Part shown: positions 10,912-22,020 of the stretch, one piece after another
Numbering within the stretch: the first letter of the stretch is position 1
How the letters are laid out: each line of letters starts with the position of its first letter
Source: Pochonia chlamydosporia 170
Lineage: Eukaryota; Ascomycota; Sordariomycetes; Hypocreales; Clavicipitaceae
NCBI RefSeq assembly: GCF_001653235.2
Contig: NC_035794.1
Location: forward strand, 3,968,001-4,032,000
Reading direction: 5' to 3'
DNA length: 64,000 nucleotides
The notes under the pieces: generated by a model
Told to the model about the DNA's origin: nothing
What the model saw: the letters and a program-made list of their open reading frames with translations, nothing else
The model's database searches: none
Position numbers and translations under genes: made by a program

Positions 10912-12516
10912 CTATCTTCTTGACAATCGCTCTCTCGCCAAAAACACAAGACTTACGACAAGCCCCAGCCCAGCCAATCCTACACCCATGAATAACGCCC
11001 CCCTAAATCCTCTCAGTTTCTCGTCCATTGTTTCCCCCTTACCATGGACATGTACTTCCACTGTACCTGCAAATCCAACGCCCAATGCAATTCCGTAATT
11101 GACCACCGTGTTGACCAGGCTCGCCCCAACGCCCTGGTGCTGCTTCGGCACCGCATTCGACAAAATCAAGGTCGCTGCAGGGAAGCTCATGTCCATTCCA
11201 AACGGCATGACGAGCATCGCCACAAACGTCTGACCCCAGTATGTTTGGTGCGCGGGCGCCAAGGCCGTCAAAAGGGCACCGATTGTAAACGCAAGAAGAG
11301 CTAGAGTCATGACATACGGCGGCTTGACTTGCAGTGGACCAAGTAACTTGCCCGTCACCACGGCAGCACAGGCACCAGAGAAGATGACGGGGATGAACCA
11401 CGTCGTCGTGAGGAGAGGCGACAGACCTCGGATATCCTGAAGGATTTGGACGAGGTAGAGCGTGAAGATGCCAAAGGTAGCCCATCCGCATGCCACGGCT
11501 GCCAGAACAAATGCCACGTCCGCATTGACGGCGGAAAAGGGTAGTAAGGGTTTCGAGCTAATTCGGAATTCGACAAATGCAAAAACAGCAAAGAGCAAGA
11601 TGCCCAAAACGAGAGGAACAATGACCGTCGGTGTTCCCCAGCCGGCAATAGGTGCTTGTGTCCAGGCAAAGTTGAACAGAATCAAGGCGACAACGCCGAT
11701 AAACGCACCGCCTAGATCTAGCGTCTCAATCCAATCTTTCCATCCTCTGGGAGGCGGCGATTTCCGGGGTAAATCGGGAATTGCAAATCGTCCTATAAAC
11801 GCCAAGATTGCCAACCAAATCGCCATTGCCCACAGCGCCCACGGCCACCAAGCCAGCGTCAGTAACGAAGCGAAAATTCCACCGAAAACACCGCCAATGG
11901 GGGCTACCGCGCCGAAGAACGCAAATACCATTGCCTTTCGGTGGCCAGGCGGGTACGCAGCTCCAAAGATAGCCAGCGCGTTGGGAAGACAGATTGCCGG
12001 GCCGATGCCTTGGAGGACGCGAGAAAACACGGCGAGCGTGTAGTTAGAGTAGACGCTGAGTCCGGCGATCATGGACCACAGAGAAAACCAGGTCAGTCCG
12101 GTGAGGAGCATGCGCTTGTAGCCAAAGACATCGCCGAGGCGGCCGGAGATGAGGATGAATGTCCCGACGGTGAGTGAGTAGCCTGCTACGAGCCAGGCGA
12201 GTCGGGGAGGTGAATTAATGTGAAAGCTTTCGCCGATGGTGCGGAGGAGGACCAGTGTGCCCATGTATGCGGATTCTGAAGAGTTTGTTAAGTCGGCTTT
12301 TTCTTGTGGAATATGAGTGCTGATGTGAGGGCATTACATACGCGTACAGAATTGGGCCATGCAAACTACCGCGACGAAGAGAGCTTCTCGCCCGAAAGGA
12401 AGTGATTCAGCGATCCAGATGGACTCTGTCGTCGATAATCGCTGCATTATCTGCCCGCCATCTCCTACGGGCGTTTCCTCATCGTGAGATTTCTTGTCGC
12501 TGGGCTCGGAGCTCAT
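10912..12516 (-). CDS. MFS transporter, DHA14 type (ammonium/drug-efflux-like)
   Basis: Two exons, complement(join(10912..12275,12342..12516)), 512 aa. An in-frame ATG at 12540 would add eight residues. The 66-nt intron (GTATGT to TTCAG) joins ...AQFCT to QSAYMGTLV, restoring the first membrane helix. The MFS signature between helices 2 and 3 is clear (ISGRLGDVFGYKRML). The length and spacing of hydrophobic segments fit 14 helices. The motif AVVCMAQFCT and the GYSLTVGTFILISGRLGD block resemble the fungal subfamily that contains yeast low-affinity ammonium and aminotriazole-resistance-type carriers. The substrate cannot be read from sequence. The N terminus is hydrophilic and acidic. Confidence 0.88.
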
Positions 12517-14344
12517 TGTGAAGAGTTGCTGAGTTGGCACAATGACATCTGAGTAAAATGTCTAGAAATTGTGAAATCTTCTATGATATAACCAGGGAGA
12601 AGCGGGTAGCTCCAGTATTAAGGTAATTTTCCGATTCGCCGCGGAAATAATCGTATCACCGGCGTCCTCGTCATTCGCAAACGTGGGATCAAATGAACCA
12701 CCAGTTGTTTATGAGGAATGACGACTACCGTGAAATTTGTCACCTGATCACCACGGGTGCAAGAACAAAAGCCCAAGTAAAGGAATAGCTGTTTTGAAAG
12801 AGAATACTTCCAGAGCAAGATTACCAAGCATAGGATATGGTGTGAGAATGCGCGAATCGGCATCCCACTACCCGGTCGCTATCAATCGGTTTGGCATCTT
12901 CGGCAAATCGGGATTCGTGGACAGCGCCACGGCGTCAGGGACTTGACAGGGATTTTTAGTCTTCGTCAATTGCTAAACGCTTATTAAAGTTCTTCTCAGC
13001 ATTGTGATGGGGCTGGGCTCATTGTGGGATGGCTGTGGACCTGTAAAGGAATCAGATGTGACTAGTTGCGCTTGTTCGTAGTTACGAGGTAGCAAAAAGC
13101 CGGCAGGGCAGGGTTTAGTTTTGGAAAGCATCTGAAAAAGCCGAAATTGTAGGGCTGAATGAATGATGGGATATGTTTGTCGAAGCGCTGTGTCTTATTG
13201 TTCCTTCGGACCAGTTCTGAGACAACTCAGCTCTGTCAAGTCTACGCCACTACCTATCTATACCCTATGCATCCTAAGGATGGTTTGATTGCAATGATGA
13301 TTTTAGGTATTAGTGTTCAGGTCCATGATACTTCTGGTTACTAAGTTAAACATACAGTCTTTGCTGCCTGTTCAAGTGTACGGTAATTGTCGAGTCTCGG
13401 CATTCAGCCAAGTGCAGGGTAGGACAGCAATCACGTCCTGAACTCACCGACCACGATGAGCCAATACACAATGACTAGTTACCTATTTTGGGGATCTCAC
13501 ACATCGTTGGGGACACTGACTTTTGTTCAAATGCACGAAAAGTGTTAACGAGGCGTGTCAGGGCGTGGCACATTGGGATGCGGGTTGAACTGCGTTTCCA
13601 GTTTGAACTGGATTGGCAAGAATCGCGTAGACATCCCGGGTACAAATGTCATGCATGAATTAAAGGGAATCATAATGCCGTACTACCCTCTGTGTCTCAA
13701 ACACAGCACATGAATGTGGGGATAAGCCGGAAATAACTCTTCATGATGACCTGGAGTCTTAAGTGTTCATGGTCGACTAAGTGCTGTCGAACAAAAGGTG
13801 CACACAAGTTTAACACCATCAGTTCAGGCGGCAAATACAAATTGCGGACATACAACTGCCCTTCAACCAAGACGTACCTGCATATCAATGCACCTGAATG
13901 TTTCTGCCACGCGTCATACAGCACATCAATTACTTCATTCAAGGCAGGAATCAGATTACTTCGATTGTTCAATGCTCAAACTTTTATCATTAGACACTAC
14001 TGTTTAACACCAATTCTCAACAACGTGGTCGTCATGTTCTTTATTAGGCTCTGATTTCGCTGTGTTCCCACTGTTTCCCACTCATGACAGCTCCGTAGAC
14101 GTGAGAGTTCATCTCCTGCGTTTGATGCTTGGAGGTACCTAAGAGATCTCTTTAGATATTAAAACGATGAGTGCCCCCCGTATTCCTGCTGGGCAAAGCT
14201 CAAAGGCAAAGACAAAAATTTCCAGAAAAACAAAAAACGACGCAAGTTATCTCTCAATCCTCTCTTCTACGTGTCACACTTATAACACACTTAGACAGGC
14301 GAAGAATACATTCCCCCTTGTTCCGCTATCCTCGTACCAACAGA
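12517..14344. other. Intergenic, divergent promoter region
   Basis: 1.8 kb between the MFS gene (minus) and the 251-aa orphan gene (plus). Short ORFs at 13697-14054 on both strands have no recognisable features. I found no tRNA and no inverted-repeat element by eye. Confidence 0.4.
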
Positions 14345-15100
14345 ATGTCGGCCACTCCTTTTTCCGTCCGCGGAGTATCAATGAAGGATTTCTGCCAACA
14401 GTTTACGAGGAAGACAACACTTAGAAGCAACAGGACGTCGAAAGCTAGCGAAAGTTCCGAGGCGAATTTTCAGCTTTACTATCTGAGGATAGACATCCCA
14501 GACCAACTCTTTCCCGAATACATAATGGTACTTGAGGACCTAAGGACAAACACTTGCCAATACTACTCTTTGGAACGTAATTCCGGGGGTGATATCATCA
14601 GTCCATTGAAATGGAAGGTGACCACGACACCGCTGAGAGCTCCGGGCACTCACACCGCGCTATGCAAGTTGAGCACGTGGAATTGGCAACAGGCAGAGAA
14701 GGCGATGGTTGACACCATCAATGAGCTGAATACCAAGCCTGAGCCTGCAGTACAGGCTCTGTTTCCATACGTGATTGCCTATAATCTCGACTGGTGGTTG
14801 ACAACTTACTTCCTGGGCAACATGCACCGCTGTGGGTTTATGGATGACCAGTCCCTACATCATGTCTCCGAGGTCTTACAGTCCTCCTGGAAACATGAGG
14901 GGGAATATGCATGGCCTCGGTTTGATCAGGCTTGGGAGTTAACCAAGGAGGGACTCACGGCCCTTGATGGAAAGATTGACGCCTGGCGAGAGCAGTGGGA
15001 AGGGCATGACTGCGGCCTTGGCATTGCAGTACCGACTCAAATGTCATGTGGATTATCAGAATGGGAACAGCACATCATTCGTCAGGCTCGTAGGGGTTAA
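14345..15100 (+). CDS. Hypothetical protein, 251 aa
   Basis: The frame is open from 14171. The ATG at 14345 (MSATPFSVRG) is preferred because the upstream 58 residues are basic and low in structure and look like leader sequence. The protein is soluble, with no signal peptide or membrane helix. Trp-rich stretches are notable (LSTWNWQQAEKAMVDTI, YNLDWWLTTYF, DAWREQWEGHDCG). I do not recognise a domain. It could be a lineage-specific orphan, and codon use looks ordinary. The next gene is more than 1 kb away, so context says nothing. Confidence 0.6.
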   Translation: MSATPFSVRGVSMKDFCQQFTRKTTLRSNRTSKASESSEANFQLYYLRIDIPDQLFPEYIMVLEDLRTNTCQYYSLERNSGGDIISPLKWKVTTTPLRAPGTHTALCKLSTWNWQQAEKAMVDTINELNTKPEPAVQALFPYVIAYNLDWWLTTYFLGNMHRCGFMDDQSLHHVSEVLQSSWKHEGEYAWPRFDQAWELTKEGLTALDGKIDAWREQWEGHDCGLGIAVPTQMSCGLSEWEQHIIRQARRG

Positions 15101-16270
15101 CCGGTTGTCTTTTCTCGGAATTGTATTGGAGCATTGAATATCAATTTTGTATGCGAAGGAGTGCTGTTAAGAAGAAATCATTGTAGAGGAAACTTTGTGA
15201 TTTTAAATTTTATTTCTGACATGTGATTTGCACCTGGCAGCATCGAAACACCTATAATTTCTTCCAGGAGGGAGCCGAAACAAGTCCCTTGCAGCTGGGG
15301 GGATTATGTTGTGAGATGTCGGCGTGGTCTGGGAAAAATACCAGCACATGGCCAGATATGAGAACTGACGATCTAATACTATCCCTTCGGTTTGTGACCG
15401 CCTACTTCAGTCTGAGTTGCGTATTTTACCCTGAGATAAGTCGTTCTGAATGCCGAAGCTTTTACTCAATCAACGACATTGTGACACATGAATAAAGGTC
15501 ACAGCATCTGCTGTCCACCCTGTTGCAGCCATGACCTTGCTGGCTAGAGCTACTGACCGCCTATGGAGGTCAATGCTTCAAAATTTGATCCGAAATATGT
15601 CAATACGTCCATGCATGAGAAAGGACAGGTGCATGGGCAACTCGGCGCCCTTACCTCGTGCTAGCAGGTTTTCGACATTGTCCTCGGAACTAACAGGCTG
15701 TCTGATACTATTGTAATAAAAGGGTTACCTAAAATAGTACAAACAATGGTTTTACTGTAAGTACGGTCACTAAAGTATTGCTATGTTTTTTTTTGTTTTT
15801 TTGCGTCGATAGCTAACTCGACCAACCAACGCGAAAAAGACTAACCGAATTATGCTACTGTAAAATTTAGGAGAGCGAATGTGTCTGACAATTGTCGGTC
15901 ACTTCATGCCTTATTGTCAGTCCTGGAGTCCTAGACTTGGTCTGGGTGTTAAAGACACTGAGCAAATACCCAGGTAAGACACAAAACTCTTGATAATCTC
16001 TCATTATGAGTAGGTAGTAAGGTGGTATTGTTGTCTCGAGAATGGGCCAAGTTTAATCTTATCTACTTCTGACGTCGGTTAGGATAAAAGGATAATAGGA
16101 TTAAGCAAGTATCCCGAAGCAATATAAATGAATAGTTGCTTCCCTTCTCTGGTAATCCATCATCAAACAGCTTAGCTCAACTGTTCACTTTGCCCTAACA
16201 GCTCAATCCCCACCTCCAGACACCGATCTTACATATATACATTCTACGACGCACCTAATATATTACAAAA
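15101..16270. other. Intergenic region upstream of a secreted-protein gene
   Basis: No coding signal that I trust. It contains a T-rich run near 15787-15801 and the promoter of the secreted protein at 16271. Confidence 0.4.
16123..16128 (+). promoter_or_regulatory. Putative TATA box
   Basis: TATAAA about 143 bp upstream of the ATG at 16271. Position is plausible for a short 5' leader; evidence is by sequence only. Confidence 0.35.
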
Positions 16271-16636
16271 ATGCTACCCACAACCCTACTTCTTGGCCTT
16301 GTTACCGCTACCGCAGTGCAAGCAGGCGTGATAAGGGTAGACAACGAAGTGCAGGGGGAGCTTGTCAGTAGAGCCCCAGAGCTGGTCAAGAGATGGGACG
16401 ATTGCAAAGGCGCCGGGAGGTGCTGCCGGTGTAAATGGATGAACCGCTATCATAATTCACAAACCAAGTGCGTGGCTAGGCTCATTGGGGCAGAGCGCAC
16501 GGGCGATAATGGCGGCGGTCTCTTCTTCTGTGGCCTGAAGAAAAGCCAAGACACTATCAAAAGGTTGTGTGGAAACGAGAACAGGAGTTGTACCATTTTT
16601 CGCGACTTCTGGGGCTACGATTGCTGGGACTGCTAA
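16271..16636 (+). CDS. Small secreted cysteine-rich protein with Kex2 site
   Basis: Single exon, 121 aa. Residues 1-18 form a signal peptide (cleavage probably after VQA). A propeptide follows and ends in LVKR at 38-41, a classic kexin site. The mature part would be about 80 residues with ten cysteines, including RCCRC and a C-terminal DCWDC, enough for five disulfides. It is basic in its first half and Trp-rich at the end. These are features of secreted effectors or antimicrobial-type proteins in plant- or insect-associated fungi. I do not recognise the family, and function is inference from size, secretion and Cys content. A TATA-like box lies 143 bp upstream. Confidence 0.75.
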   Translation: MLPTTLLLGLVTATAVQAGVIRVDNEVQGELVSRAPELVKRWDDCKGAGRCCRCKWMNRYHNSQTKCVARLIGAERTGDNGGGLFFCGLKKSQDTIKRLCGNENRSCTIFRDFWGYDCWDC

Positions 16637-18363
16637 AGTAGGGGGAAGTTTGGGGACAAGTCTCTGAGTGACGGGCACGCCGATTTGAATGGAGATGCGT
16701 TGAGCTTAAGCTGGGGGAATTGTCTCAAAGGCTGCAATGTTATATGCTCACGGTGGATAGCCTTATGTGGCGATGAGCTTAACTATTTTGATGTGATGTT
16801 CGCTTCTCGGATAATAGAGGTTAAACAATTGCTTGATGGGTAGGAGGACCAATGTAGCCAGCTATTTGTGTATGGCAGCCAACGTGCATTCGTCAATCCG
16901 CAAGTTGGACTATAGAGTTTAGGGTTAGTCACTGTCATTTCATACCAGCCTGCGGCTCAAGGTGGATATATCATATGGGTATGTTCAGTTGTATGTGATG
17001 CATGACCATCTCTGCGGATATGAAGAGACCGTGAGAAGAATTCACAAGACTGGTTGCAGAGGAAAGAGGTCAAGCAAACAAAAACATTCAATCCACGTAT
17101 ATCTGTCTAATTTGCCGCCCCATGTTTGAGTCCTCAGCTCACATTATACCTGTACTTTAGTAGCGGTTGTTGCTGGTAGCGTTCGATATACTCATCTCCT
17201 ACCAGACGGGACTCTGCAACAAGTCGAGATTTACAAAATTCTCTAGCACCAAAGCATGATGATGTTGACAACCAAGTCCAGCTGCACACTCTCACACACT
17301 GTCTGAGATATTAGCCTCATCACCGTTGCACGACAAGACCAATCTTCTCTGTATGTCTTTCATTTCTGTATCGTATGTCACTGTGGCGCGTGGCGCCCTG
17401 GCACATCCCCACGATAGTTATTTATCATGTCTCATCTGGTGGCATTGCAACTTCCTGAAGCAGCCTGTATGTTACACGACTGGGGACATTTGGTGATACC
17501 ACGCATTTTACCCTTGGATTGGTTTTGCTTGCCCCTGAAACTCGAACTGTTGATGATATGGCGTGATTTCTTCAATTTGCCAAATTGCTAACCAATCATG
17601 TGTAACAACGTGCGTCGGCTAGAACAAGACGGTCCAAGAACGTGGACCTCACATGGAATGCTCGATGTTGTCTCAGAGCGCCGTCTGGTAGAAACATATG
17701 CTCACACACATAAACGCTGTATATGTAGTTGTGTCTGATATTTGGCGGTTGGGAGAGTGAGGATTGGGCCACAGCTTCCAGGTTGCTATTTTGCCTCTAG
17801 TTATTGAATAGAAATTCGTTCTAAGTGTAATATCTGATGGACTGGATGTGTGTGACTGAGGATTCATGAGCCGTTGAGGACATACACTACTGGATCAAGC
17901 GGCACATGAAGCAACAGCCAGAGCAAGACACATGGATGCGCTAAGAGCACACGTCGAGTCATGCCTACAAGGAGAGTCCAGGCCGAGTAGAGTCACAGAG
18001 GTGCTTGGAGATGAAGTACACAGTTGGTCTCTTGAGCACTCGTCTGAGGAATATCGGTGTCGTAAGTCATGCCTGGGTAGCGGACTAGCTGCAGGTCATA
18101 GCTTGGTACGGACTTGACTGCATTACCCCAAAGTGAACAATACATGTCAGTCAAATATCTCAAGTCCGTGCATTTTACTGCATAACATGAATAGCACTGC
18201 CACGAAGGGAGATGACAGTTTTCAGGGCTCGTCTGGTCCGTGATAAATTATGCCCCGGGTAGGTATATATAGTTGCCTGTGGCCTAGTCTACTATCTCGG
18301 GCTCCAATCATTTCGGGCTTTTTCAAACGATATTCAGAGCCTAATACTCCACTTGGAGTCAGA
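16637..18363. other. Intergenic, 1.7 kb
   Basis: Nothing I can support as coding. Short ORFs at 17673-18117 lack features. A TATA-like box sits at its downstream end. Confidence 0.4.
18264..18272 (+). promoter_or_regulatory. Putative TATA box
   Basis: TATATATAG about 92 bp upstream of the ATG at 18364, consistent with a compact promoter for the three-exon small secreted protein. Confidence 0.45.
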
Positions 18364-18726
18364 ATGCAACTCTCAACTGTTTATGCTACTATAGTACTCC
18401 TTTCTGGCCTTACGTCAGCTGGTACTGTGCCGAGAGCGTTGAAAGGCATGCACGGGGTATGTTGAGACGCATTCAGTCTATCACTGCTTTCTTCTCTAAT
18501 GTTAGCTTCCTCGACCTTATTCAGCGCTGCGTGCCAACTTCTTCTGGTGGGGCATGCTATATTCCAGATACAGAGAAGAAGTACAAGCAGGGGATAGAGT
18601 ATATGTGTGCGTACGATAATCCAGTAAGTATATGGGTTGTGCTATGGGGGTTTAGTATTAATAGGACTATAGTGTAAGAAAGCTGGCAAGTGTGCAATGT
18701 ATGGTACATGGGTTCGATGTAGCTAG
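18364..18726 (+). CDS. Three-exon small secreted cysteine-rich protein (81 aa)
   Basis: Model join(18364..18456,18525..18623,18673..18726), 81 aa, found by splicing; no single frame covers it. Introns are 68 nt (GTATGT to TTCAG) and 49 nt (GTAAGT to ATAG), both phase 0. Exon 1 is a textbook signal peptide (MQLSTVYATIVLLSGLTSA, cleavage near residue 19). Exons 2 and 3 carry six cysteines, in the contexts RCVP, GACY, YMCAY, PCKK, KCAM and VRCS just before the stop. Even cysteine number, signal peptide and correct frame through two introns make chance unlikely. The mature protein would be about 60 residues and basic. The family is not recognised; an effector or defensin-like role is inference. 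TATATATAG lies 92 bp upstream of the ATG. Confidence 0.65.
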
Positions 18727-19312
18727 GTTTTCAAAGACGGGCGGACTTGAAATAATTTCACCAATACTGATTGTGGCTTCATGACATTTGTGTGTTGTAA
18801 GTGCAGTTCATCTTCGCATCGTCTCGTGTGACATCCGGCCTGTGTGTACTGGTGGCTGGGGGAAACAGGGATATTCTCGACATGGATGGGCAACAAGAGT
18901 TGGGCGGCGGAAAATGGTTCTCTTTTGTCTCTTTTCTCAACAACCATACGCTGCTGCCACTAAGAAGGCCGGGCGTGAGATTACACAACGATATCAAGCT
19001 GAGGGTTTTAGTTGCAGACTCAAGCATGTACAAACCGAGTCATTGAGATACACTTCACTTACAGCACCAGAATCGAGGAATGGTCAACTCAATCGTATAC
19101 CCAGTTACACTTGACATGTAAAGATGCGGTCAAGTTGACTACCGGCGCATTAACCCAAGTTGGAACACCATCGCCGCGTCAAGTCACATCACCGCACAAG
19201 CCAAGGGCAAGCTGACTGACGCGCCACGTGACAGAGAGACTTCTTGTTTTGAATCGGTAAAGTGGCATCTTGGATCGACCAAACGCCAAACTCTCAACGC
19301 AGCCATCGCAAA
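18727..19312. other. Intergenic
   Basis: 3' flank of the small secreted protein and promoter of the 3-beta-HSD gene. Overlapping short ORFs at 18723-19215 look spurious. Confidence 0.4.
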
Positions 19313-20425
19313 ATGAGCCCTCAAAGTGCATCGGCCAACACCCACCTGGGCACTTGTCTTGTGGTGGGAGGATGCGGATTCCTGGGATTCCATCTTGTGG
19401 AGAAATTGCTTCGATGTGGAGACTACGATGGCGTCTTTGTTTATGATCGCAATGTATGCGTCAATCTTCACGACGGCGCGACATATGTTCGTGGCGATAT
19501 CACTGATACAGACGCCTTAAGATCATTGCTAGATCGGATTCAACCCTCGGTTATCTTTCATGCAGCTTCACCCGTCGCTTCCCTCCCTGGTAGCCGACTT
19601 GGCGAGTTCATGAGGACCAATGTCCAAGGAACCAACATCATCATTGACCTGGCGACGAAGAGCCCTTCAGTGAAAGCTCTCGTGTACACTTCTACAATAG
19701 ACGCTTATGCCAATCCGCCGCATGAAAACGTGTCTGAGGACCATCCATTATGGCCCCCCTCCGATAAGTCAAATGAGTATAATCGGACCAAAGCCATTGG
19801 CGATCACCTTGTCCGCGCCGCCAATTGTGCCCAGCTTCGCACGGCTACGTTACGTCTAGGCCATGCCTACGGGGAGAGACAATCGCAAGGGCTGGTAGAG
19901 ATTCTTGATGCATGCGAGGGGACCAAGCCGCTCATACAGGTTGGTAGCGGGAAGAATGTGATGGAAGTCATGTCGGCTGAAAACTCTGCATTGGGACATG
20001 TCCTGGTTGCAAAGGCACTCTTGAATGATCCTCAACCTACGAATGAAGACATGAGAGTGGCTGGCGAGGCATTCAACATTTCTGACGGCGCGCCTGTTCC
20101 GTTTTGGCATCATGTACGAGTGATCTGGGGAGTGTCGAGGGGAAGTGACGCTTTGAAGAATGTGACTATTCTTCCTGCTTGGGTTATGAGTGCGGTTGTT
20201 TTCATTATGGAGTGGGTACTTTGGCTGTTCACTCTTGATACTGTGAAGCCGCCCATGGCGTTGCGAAGAACGTCACTGGAATACTGTATATACTCACATA
20301 CATACAGCATCGAGAAGGCTAGGAAGCGATTGGGGTTTCGTCCCGTGGTGAACCACGATGCGGTGCTAGCCCGAGCTGCACAGCATATGCTCGAGCAGCG
20401 AAGACTGACAAAGAAAGCCGAGTAG
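19313..20425 (+). CDS. 3-beta-hydroxysteroid dehydrogenase/ERG26-like NAD(P) enzyme
   Basis: Single exon, 370 aa from the ATG at 19313; the frame is open to 19262 but only through a GTG. Extended-SDR fold: nucleotide-binding GGCGFLGFHL near the N terminus, an acidic residue after strand 2 (VYDRN), FHAASPVA, TSTIDAY, and catalytic Tyr-Lys in YNRTK. A hydrophobic stretch near residues 282-302 (LPAWVMSAVVFIMEWVLWLF) and the C-terminal SIEKARKRLGFRPV match the 3-beta-HSD family, including sterol-4-alpha-carboxylate 3-dehydrogenase (ERG26), which oxidatively decarboxylates C4-methyl sterol intermediates at the ER. Whether this is the housekeeping sterol enzyme or a paralogue acting on another substrate cannot be told. 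It converges on the GST gene. Confidence 0.85.
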   Translation: MSPQSASANTHLGTCLVVGGCGFLGFHLVEKLLRCGDYDGVFVYDRNVCVNLHDGATYVRGDITDTDALRSLLDRIQPSVIFHAASPVASLPGSRLGEFMRTNVQGTNIIIDLATKSPSVKALVYTSTIDAYANPPHENVSEDHPLWPPSDKSNEYNRTKAIGDHLVRAANCAQLRTATLRLGHAYGERQSQGLVEILDACEGTKPLIQVGSGKNVMEVMSAENSALGHVLVAKALLNDPQPTNEDMRVAGEAFNISDGAPVPFWHHVRVIWGVSRGSDALKNVTILPAWVMSAVVFIMEWVLWLFTLDTVKPPMALRRTSLEYCIYSHTYSIEKARKRLGFRPVVNHDAVLARAAQHMLEQRRLTKKAE

Positions 20426-20548
20426 ATCCTGGACTGAAGAGTGTGAAGGAACTGGTGCTTTAAGCTTAAATCATGCAACATTCATTCCCTGGGGCATATA
20501 CTGTTCGCAGCGTCTAAGAACATGTGATGTGTTAATTCAAGTCGCCAA

Positions 20549-21229
20549 TCACAGTTGCGATTCAAACGACAGCTTCTTGCCTTCCAGCTTGGCCACCTCT
20601 CGAACCGACTCCTTAGTCTCCATCCGTCTCACCAACTCGCCATAGTTGGGATAATCCTCACGCATAGAGAAGCCATTTCCCAAACCCCAGTACCAAAAGA
20701 TGACCAAGTTAAAGTCAACAACGGTATCTTGCTCACCAACCGCAAAAGTCTTGCCTTGCAAGAGTCCATCGATTCTCTTGTAGCAGTCTGCAACGAATTG
20801 CTTTCCCTGCTGTTTGATAGTGGGAAATTGAGCCTCATCGTCTGAGAATCGTCCTGGGCGAAAGACCCTGCCGTAGCCCATTCCGTGAAGAGAACCTGAA
20901 AGAAAGGCCATCCATTCGGCGGCTTTGGCACGCTCCAGGTCGTTTTGTCCTAGTAGCTTTCGGTCTGGAGCTAGCGATGAGATGTATGTGAGAATGGCTG
21001 GCATTTCTGTGATGATGGTGTCATTGACTCGCAAGGCTGGGACATAGCCAAAGTGATGAATTTTGCGGTATTCTTCGCTTGTGACGCTACCGTCGGCTGC
21101 CTCTAATCCATTTGCGCCCCATTTCATTACAACATCTTGAAAAGAGATTGCTAGTTCTTTAAGAACTGCGTGGGGGACGAAGGAGCATGCTCCATTGGCC
21201 CTGTAAAGGGTGATGCTGGGGACGCTCAT
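20549..21229 (-). CDS. Glutathione S-transferase
   Basis: Single exon, 226 aa. The N-terminal thioredoxin-like half has SITLYRANGACSFVPHAVLKEL and the substrate-binding PALRVNDTIITEMPAILTYI (cis-Pro, Glu/Ser-type pair). The C-terminal helical half has RAKAAEWMAFLSGSLHG and TFAVGEQDTVVDFNLVIFWYWG, with the conserved Asp capping box of GSTs. The role is conjugation of glutathione to electrophiles or peroxidase activity in the cytosol. The class is uncertain; it resembles bacterial/fungal GSTs that use Ser or Cys in the ACSF motif. Length is typical. Confidence 0.88.
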   Translation of the reverse strand: MSVPSITLYRANGACSFVPHAVLKELAISFQDVVMKWGANGLEAADGSVTSEEYRKIHHFGYVPALRVNDTIITEMPAILTYISSLAPDRKLLGQNDLERAKAAEWMAFLSGSLHGMGYGRVFRPGRFSDDEAQFPTIKQQGKQFVADCYKRIDGLLQGKTFAVGEQDTVVDFNLVIFWYWGLGNGFSMREDYPNYGELVRRMETKESVREVAKLEGKKLSFESQL

Positions 21230-22020
21230 TTCGGACGGATATGAGCTGGGTGAACTCGATGGAGATGGTCGATACCGAAGCTGCGCTAATCGAAGGGTAT
21301 TGGGTTGCTTGGGGATTATTCATGGAGAAACCCGTTCTCATATAGAGCTACTGCCTGTCTCATGGGTTGTGTCACATTTCTTTGAGAGAATTCGGCCAAC
21401 AGTTTGATGACAAATGCTAATCATTTGTAATTGACCGATGATCCTGCAAGGGTGCCGAATAAGACTCGACGAGCATATGCAAAGGGCGTACAGTTGCGAT
21501 ATAAGAGGGGCTGCCAGCTGAAGATGGCTAAGACAGCATATTGAAAGCAACATTGGATGAATCGCAACTTGCGGCGCCAATCTGAAGACGACAAGCGCGA
21601 CTTTGACCATAACTCCCGAGCATAACTGCCTACGACAACTCGTTACCCTGCTGTTCCGCCATAAAATCTTGGTATAAGGTGCCTAGTTTGCCAAACATTT
21701 GATAATTATTAGAGAGAAAGAGTGTTTGCTATGCCGTGGAACAGGAACTGCAGGACTTGGCACTCAAATGACGTTGGCCGGTGGGATATGCTGACGGTGA
21801 CTAATGCCAACAAGCTCTACCTTTCGTATTACGTTAAAATGCTCCGGGTGTTTTATCAAGTCAAGATGCAAGTGACCCATTTCCAGCTAGCTCAAGTTGC
21901 TAAAAACATTGTTCGGTAGTTTCCTCAAATGGCTCACTGTTCACGGTTTACCGACCCCAACTCATTCCCAACTCCACCCCAAACTTCAGGTCCCAGAGAT
22001 AAAGTACTCCTATGGCAAAC
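21230..22020. other. Intergenic
   Basis: Promoter of the GST gene (minus) and 3' flank of the MRS2 gene. ORFs here have no recognisable features. Confidence 0.4.
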
